Origin: JAQVEB01 sp028698105
Lineage (GTDB): Bacteria > Bacteroidota > Bacteroidia > Bacteroidales > Dysgonomonadaceae
Direction: 5' to 3'
Length of the DNA stretch: 34,548 nt
Assembly (NCBI GenBank): GCA_964293155.1
Contig: CAXYYA010000037.1
Coordinates: 1-34,548, forward strand
This document shows positions 31,716 to 34,548 of the stretch, piece by piece. How positions within the stretch are numbered: position 1 is the stretch's first letter; each line of letters starts with the position of its first letter. The notes beneath the pieces are model-generated. The model did no database searches, was not told the DNA's origin, and worked only from the letters and a program-made list of their open reading frames with translations. The translations under genes were made by a program, and so were the position numbers.

Positions 31716-32594
31716 ATGAAAGGAATCGTACTGGCCGGTGGATCCGGCACACGCCTCTACCCGATTACCAAAGGCGTTTCCAAACAACTGATACCGATCT
31801 ACGACAAACCGATGGTGTACTATCCCATCTCGGCACTGATGATGGCCGGCATACGTGATATCCTCATCATCTCCACGCCGCAGGATTTGCCCGGATTTCA
31901 ACGCCTCTTAGGCGACGGATCGGATTATGGCGTGCATTTCGCTTATGCCGAACAACCCAGTCCCGATGGGCTTGCACAAGCGTTTATCATCGGCGAAGCG
32001 TTCGTGGGCGACGACGCAGCCTGTTTGGTGTTGGGAGACAATATTTTCTACGGGCACGGCTTTCCGGCCATGCTGCGGCAAGCCGTAAAAGATGCCGAAG
32101 AAAATGATAAAGCCACGGTTTTCGGATACTACGTAAACGACCCCGAACGTTACGGCGTAGCCGAATTCGACAGCAACGGCAATGTGTTGAGCATCGAAGA
32201 AAAACCGACGGAGCCAAAATCAAATTATGCTGTGGTAGGCCTCTACTTTTATCCCAACAAAGTGGTTGAAGTGGCCAAGAACATCAAACCTTCGGCACGG
32301 GGCGAGTTGGAGATCACTACCGTAAACCAGCGGTTTTTGAAAGACGAACAGTTGAAAGTACAACTTTTCGGGCGCGGTTTCGCCTGGCTCGATACCGGCA
32401 CCCACGACTCCCTTGCCGAAGCATCTACTTTTATAGAAGTGCTCGAAAAACGACAGGGATTAAAGATATCGTGCCTCGAGGAAATTGCCTGGCGAAATGG
32501 GTGGATAGACGATGATCGGTTGCGGGAAATCGGCGAAAGCATGAAAAAGAATCCGTATGGACAATACCTGTTAAAATTAATTGAGAATGCATAA
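31716..32594 (+). CDS. rfbA: Glucose-1-phosphate thymidylyltransferase
   Basis: First enzyme of dTDP-L-rhamnose synthesis: makes dTDP-glucose from glucose-1-phosphate and dTTP. The 292-residue product begins MKGIVLAGGSGTRLYPITKG, with the nucleotide-binding G-rich loop, and continues KQLIPIYDKPMVYYPIS, LVLGDNIFYGHG, EEKPTEPKSNYAVVGLYFY and GRGFAWLDTGTHDSL, all RmlA signatures. A longer reading frame from 31686 adds ten residues not found in the family and overlaps the promoter element. It is followed by rfbC after 20 bp and then rfbB. Confidence 0.97.
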   Translation: MKGIVLAGGSGTRLYPITKGVSKQLIPIYDKPMVYYPISALMMAGIRDILIISTPQDLPGFQRLLGDGSDYGVHFAYAEQPSPDGLAQAFIIGEAFVGDDAACLVLGDNIFYGHGFPAMLRQAVKDAEENDKATVFGYYVNDPERYGVAEFDSNGNVLSIEEKPTEPKSNYAVVGLYFYPNKVVEVAKNIKPSARGELEITTVNQRFLKDEQLKVQLFGRGFAWLDTGTHDSLAEASTFIEVLEKRQGLKISCLEEIAWRNGWIDDDRLREIGESMKKNPYGQYLLKLIENA

Positions 32595-32614
32595 TTGATA
32601 ATGCACAATTAGCT

Positions 32615-33154
32615 ATGAATGTAATCAAAACCGAGATAGAAGGCGCTGTGATTATTGAACCAAGAGTATTTGGCGACGAACGCGGATATTTTTTCGAATC
32701 ATACGCTCAAAGAGAGTTTGAAGAACACGTATGCAAAACCGTTTTCGTGCAGGATAACGAATCCAAATCGCGATACGGCGTATTGCGCGGATTGCATTTC
32801 CAGAAAAAACCGCACGAACAGGCAAAGCTCGTGCGCGTCGTAAAAGGCAGCGTGCTGGATGTCGTGGTGGATATTCGCGAGGGATCGCCCACGTTCGGCA
32901 AACACGTGGCGGTGGAGTTGTCGGGCGAAAATAAACGGCAGTTCTTCATTCCGCGCGGCTTCGCGCATGGGTTTGTTGTGTTGAGCGACGAAGTGATCTT
33001 TCAGTACAAGTGCGACAACTACTACACGCCCGAAGCGGAAGGCGGTATTTTGTGGAACGATCCGGCTTTGGATATTGATTGGAAAATTCCGGAAGAAGAC
33101 ATAATTTTGTCGGAAAAAGATAAGAAGAATAGCCGGATATCGGATGTCAGATGA
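32615..33154 (+). CDS. rfbC: dTDP-4-dehydrorhamnose 3,5-epimerase
   Basis: Cupin-fold epimerase that converts dTDP-4-keto-6-deoxyglucose to dTDP-4-keto-L-rhamnose. The 179 residues contain EPRVFGDERGYFFESY, YGVLRGLHFQ with the catalytic base H61, KLVRVVKGSVLDVVVDIR, FIPRGFAHGFVVLSD and the C-terminal DPALDIDWKIPEEDIILSEKD. Length is normal. The last codons (SDVR, stop TGA at 33152-33154) lie inside the start of a GGATGAT tandem repeat, so the repeat has expanded up to or into the 3' end of the gene. Confidence 0.97.
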   Translation: MNVIKTEIEGAVIIEPRVFGDERGYFFESYAQREFEEHVCKTVFVQDNESKSRYGVLRGLHFQKKPHEQAKLVRVVKGSVLDVVVDIREGSPTFGKHVAVELSGENKRQFFIPRGFAHGFVVLSDEVIFQYKCDNYYTPEAEGGILWNDPALDIDWKIPEEDIILSEKDKKNSRISDVR

Positions 33155-33251
33155 TGGATGATGGATGATGGATGATGGATGATGGATGATGGATGACGGA
33201 TGACGGATGACGGATGTTGGATGACGGATGTTGGATGACCGATGACCGATG
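33141..33251. repeat. GGATGAT/GGATGAC heptanucleotide tandem repeat
   Basis: About fifteen degenerate 7-nt units (GGATGAT, then GGATGAC, GGATGTT, CGATGAC) fill the start of the rfbC-rfbB gap, beginning at the rfbC stop codon. In-frame reading from the plus strand gives a spurious extension of rfbB. No promoter element was recognised between the repeat and rfbB. Confidence 0.9.
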
Positions 33252-33333
33252 TCTAATAGTCCAACAATCTTTTGTCTGTCTTTGTTCTTTGTTCTTTGTT
33301 CTCTTTACCCTACACTCTAAAAATCAACAAAAT

Positions 33334-34416
33334 ATGAATAATTTCAATAAAAACATCCTCATTACCGGCGGTGCGGGTTTCATCGGCTCGCACGTCGTGC
33401 GGTTGTTTGTGAACAAATATCCCGAATACCGGATCGTTAATTTAGACAAGCTTACGTATGCAGGAAATCTCGCCAATCTGAAAGATGTTGAGAATGCACC
33501 CAATTATACGTTCGTGAAAGCCGATATTTGCGATTTTGAAGACATGATGCGTATTTTTGAAGAATACAGCATTGACAACGTCATTCATCTCGCCGCCGAA
33601 AGCCACGTGGACCGGAGCATCAAAGATCCGTTCAGTTTTGCCCGTACCAACGTGATCGGAACACTGAACTTGCTGGAAGCGGCCCGCAGGTCGTGGGTGG
33701 AAGGTAGAGACGGTGTGCACACCGTCTCTACGCATCGGTTTTATCATGTTTCAACCGATGAAGTATATGGTGCTTTGGAATTCGACAACACGCTGTTTAC
33801 CGAAGACACCCGTTACGATCCGCACAGCCCCTACTCCGCTTCAAAGGCGAGCAGCGACCACTTCGTGCGCGCTTATCACGATACCTACGGACTGCCGGTC
33901 ATCATCTCCAATTGTTCCAACAATTACGGGCCGTTCCAATTTCCCGAAAAGCTGATCCCGCTGTTCATCAACAACATCCGCAACAATAAACCGTTACCGG
34001 TTTACGGGAAAGGCGAAAACGTGCGCGACTGGCTGTACGTGGAAGACCATGCCCGTGCCATTGACCTCATTTTCCACGAAGGGAAAGACGGCGACACGTA
34101 CAACATCGGCGGGTTCAACGAGTGGAAAAACATTGATCTGATCAAAGTGATGATCAAAACCGTTGACCGGGCGCTGGGACGCGAAGATGGCGAATCGGAA
34201 AAACTCATCACGTACGTTACCGACCGCGCCGGCCACGACCTGCGCTACGCCATAGACTCCACGAAGTTGAAAAACGAGTTGGGTTGGGAACCGTCGCTTC
34301 AGTTTGAAGAAGGGATCGCCAAAACCGTGCGCTGGTACCTCGATCACGAAGATTGGATGAACAATGTCACCAGCGGCGATTACCAGAAGTATTACGACGC
34401 AATGTACGGACGGTAA
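33334..34416 (+). CDS. rfbB: dTDP-glucose 4,6-dehydratase
   Basis: Short-chain dehydrogenase-fold enzyme that converts dTDP-glucose to dTDP-4-keto-6-deoxyglucose with bound NAD. From ATG 33334 the 360 residues show the NAD-binding ITGGAGFIGSHVV, HLAAESHVDRSI, the STDEVYG motif with the catalytic Asp-Glu pair, YSASKASSDHFVRAYH (YxxxK), and NNYGPFQFPEKLIPLFINN. The longer frame from 33214 runs through tandem repeats and is rejected. Odd: just before RFYHVSTDEVYG nine residues, RDGVHTVST, are encoded by a perfect palindrome (33704-33731) of dispersed type. The site is a loop that varies in the family, so activity is probably kept. rfbD is not in the window. Confidence 0.96.
   Translation: MNNFNKNILITGGAGFIGSHVVRLFVNKYPEYRIVNLDKLTYAGNLANLKDVENAPNYTFVKADICDFEDMMRIFEEYSIDNVIHLAAESHVDRSIKDPFSFARTNVIGTLNLLEAARRSWVEGRDGVHTVSTHRFYHVSTDEVYGALEFDNTLFTEDTRYDPHSPYSASKASSDHFVRAYHDTYGLPVIISNCSNNYGPFQFPEKLIPLFINNIRNNKPLPVYGKGENVRDWLYVEDHARAIDLIFHEGKDGDTYNIGGFNEWKNIDLIKVMIKTVDRALGREDGESEKLITYVTDRAGHDLRYAIDSTKLKNELGWEPSLQFEEGIAKTVRWYLDHEDWMNNVTSGDYQKYYDAMYGR
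33704..33731. repeat. Perfect 28-bp palindrome inside rfbB
   Basis: GTAGAGACGGTGTG followed by its exact complement CACACCGTCTCTAC. It keeps the rfbB frame and encodes residues about 124-133. The outer GTAGAGACG/CGTCTCTAC arms match the half-preserved palindrome after the sigma-factor operon (22767-22790). Confidence 0.9.
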
Positions 34417-34433
34417 TGAGACTTGGGGAATTT

Positions 34434-34488
34434 GGAGACTGGGAGACTGGGAGACTGGGAGACTGGGAGACTGGGAGACTGGGAGACT
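34434..34488. repeat. GGGAGACT octanucleotide tandem repeat after rfbB
   Basis: Seven near-perfect copies of GGGAGACT (the first lacks one G) start 18 bp after the rfbB stop. The unit is shared with the coaD repeat and the 38-bp inverted repeats near 28 kb. Confidence 0.92.
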
Positions 34489-34504
34489 GGGGGATAACAA
34501 AGAT

Positions 34505-34534
34505 TGTTAGAAACAAAAAAAATACCTATCTTTA
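34505..34534 (+). promoter_or_regulatory. Possible promoter of the next gene
   Basis: TTG at 34505-34507 and TATCTTTA at 34527-34534 (one mismatch to TAnnTTTG) are 19 nt apart, the expected Bacteroidetes spacing. The gene it would serve lies beyond the window. Confidence 0.35.
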
Positions 34535-34548
34535 CTTTCGCTAAAGCC

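Noticed and set aside
33214..33333. Longer rfbB start at 33214
   Set aside because: The extra 40 residues come from the GGATGAT repeat and low-complexity sequence, and the family starts at MNNFNKNILITGG.

Overview
The window looks like a chromosomal segment of a Bacteroidota member, most likely order Bacteroidales (a Dysgonomonadaceae/Petrimonas-Proteiniphilum-like organism is my guess, not a proof). Reasons: protein sequences typical of that group (PorX response regulator with PglZ domain, Bacteroidetes-type ParE, TPR lipid-free secreted protein, DUF6249-sigma factor cassette, CtlX/ornithine aminotransferase pair), general absence of Shine-Dalgarno sequences, and repeated occurrence of the Bacteroidetes -7 promoter element TAnnTTTG upstream of genes. 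No rRNA, tRNA, CRISPR array, transposase or phage structural gene was seen.

Layout. 1-3.4 kb (minus): the classic translation operon thrS-infC-rpmI-rplT with an internal promoter and hairpin ahead of rpmI. 3.5-6.8 kb (plus): a metal-handling cassette made of a small Cys/His-rich secreted protein, a TonB-dependent receptor and a periplasmic HMA-domain protein, with structured spacers between them. 6.8-8.3 kb (plus): a promoter, a Met-codon-rich leader peptide, an attenuator hairpin with a competing antiterminator, then metY (O-acetylhomoserine sulfhydrylase). 8.5-13.4 kb (minus): TPR protein, tsaE, a kinase-fold orphan, and porX. 13.6-17.1 kb (plus): a DUF1080 lipoprotein, rocD and ctlX (citrulline to ornithine to glutamate semialdehyde), and mscL with a strong terminator. 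17.5-21.1 kb (minus): DUF4130 protein, an SQR-like flavoprotein and the radical-SAM partner of DUF4130. 21.4-22.8 kb (plus): DUF6249 membrane protein, ECF sigma factor, small membrane protein. 22.8-31.5 kb (minus): one long co-directional run GNAT-parE-four-helix-bundle-coaD-S41 protease-glmS-ppk2. 31.7-34.4 kb (plus): dTDP-sugar genes rfbA-rfbC-rfbB; rfbD is not in the window.

The most interesting parts are regulatory and structural rather than new enzymes. (1) A classical-looking methionine transcription attenuator before metY: promoter, 24-codon leader with five Met codons in a seven-residue run, 10-bp terminator hairpin with U-run, and an exact 8-bp antiterminator that overlaps the end of the leader ORF. 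(2) coaD has no usable start codon at its normal N-terminus and can only be translated through about 69 residues, most of them encoded by a 24-nt tandem repeat; its start overlaps the stop of a four-helix-bundle gene (ATGA), and that gene is enclosed by perfect 38-bp inverted repeats. (3) A perfect 28-bp palindrome of a dispersed family sits in frame inside rfbB. (4) Two MITE-like intergenic elements share the terminal sequence TGTCTCAAAAG. (5) The metal cassette with dyad spacers. (6) A kinase-fold gene related to those of polyvalent (phage/conjugative) proteins standing alone beside porX.
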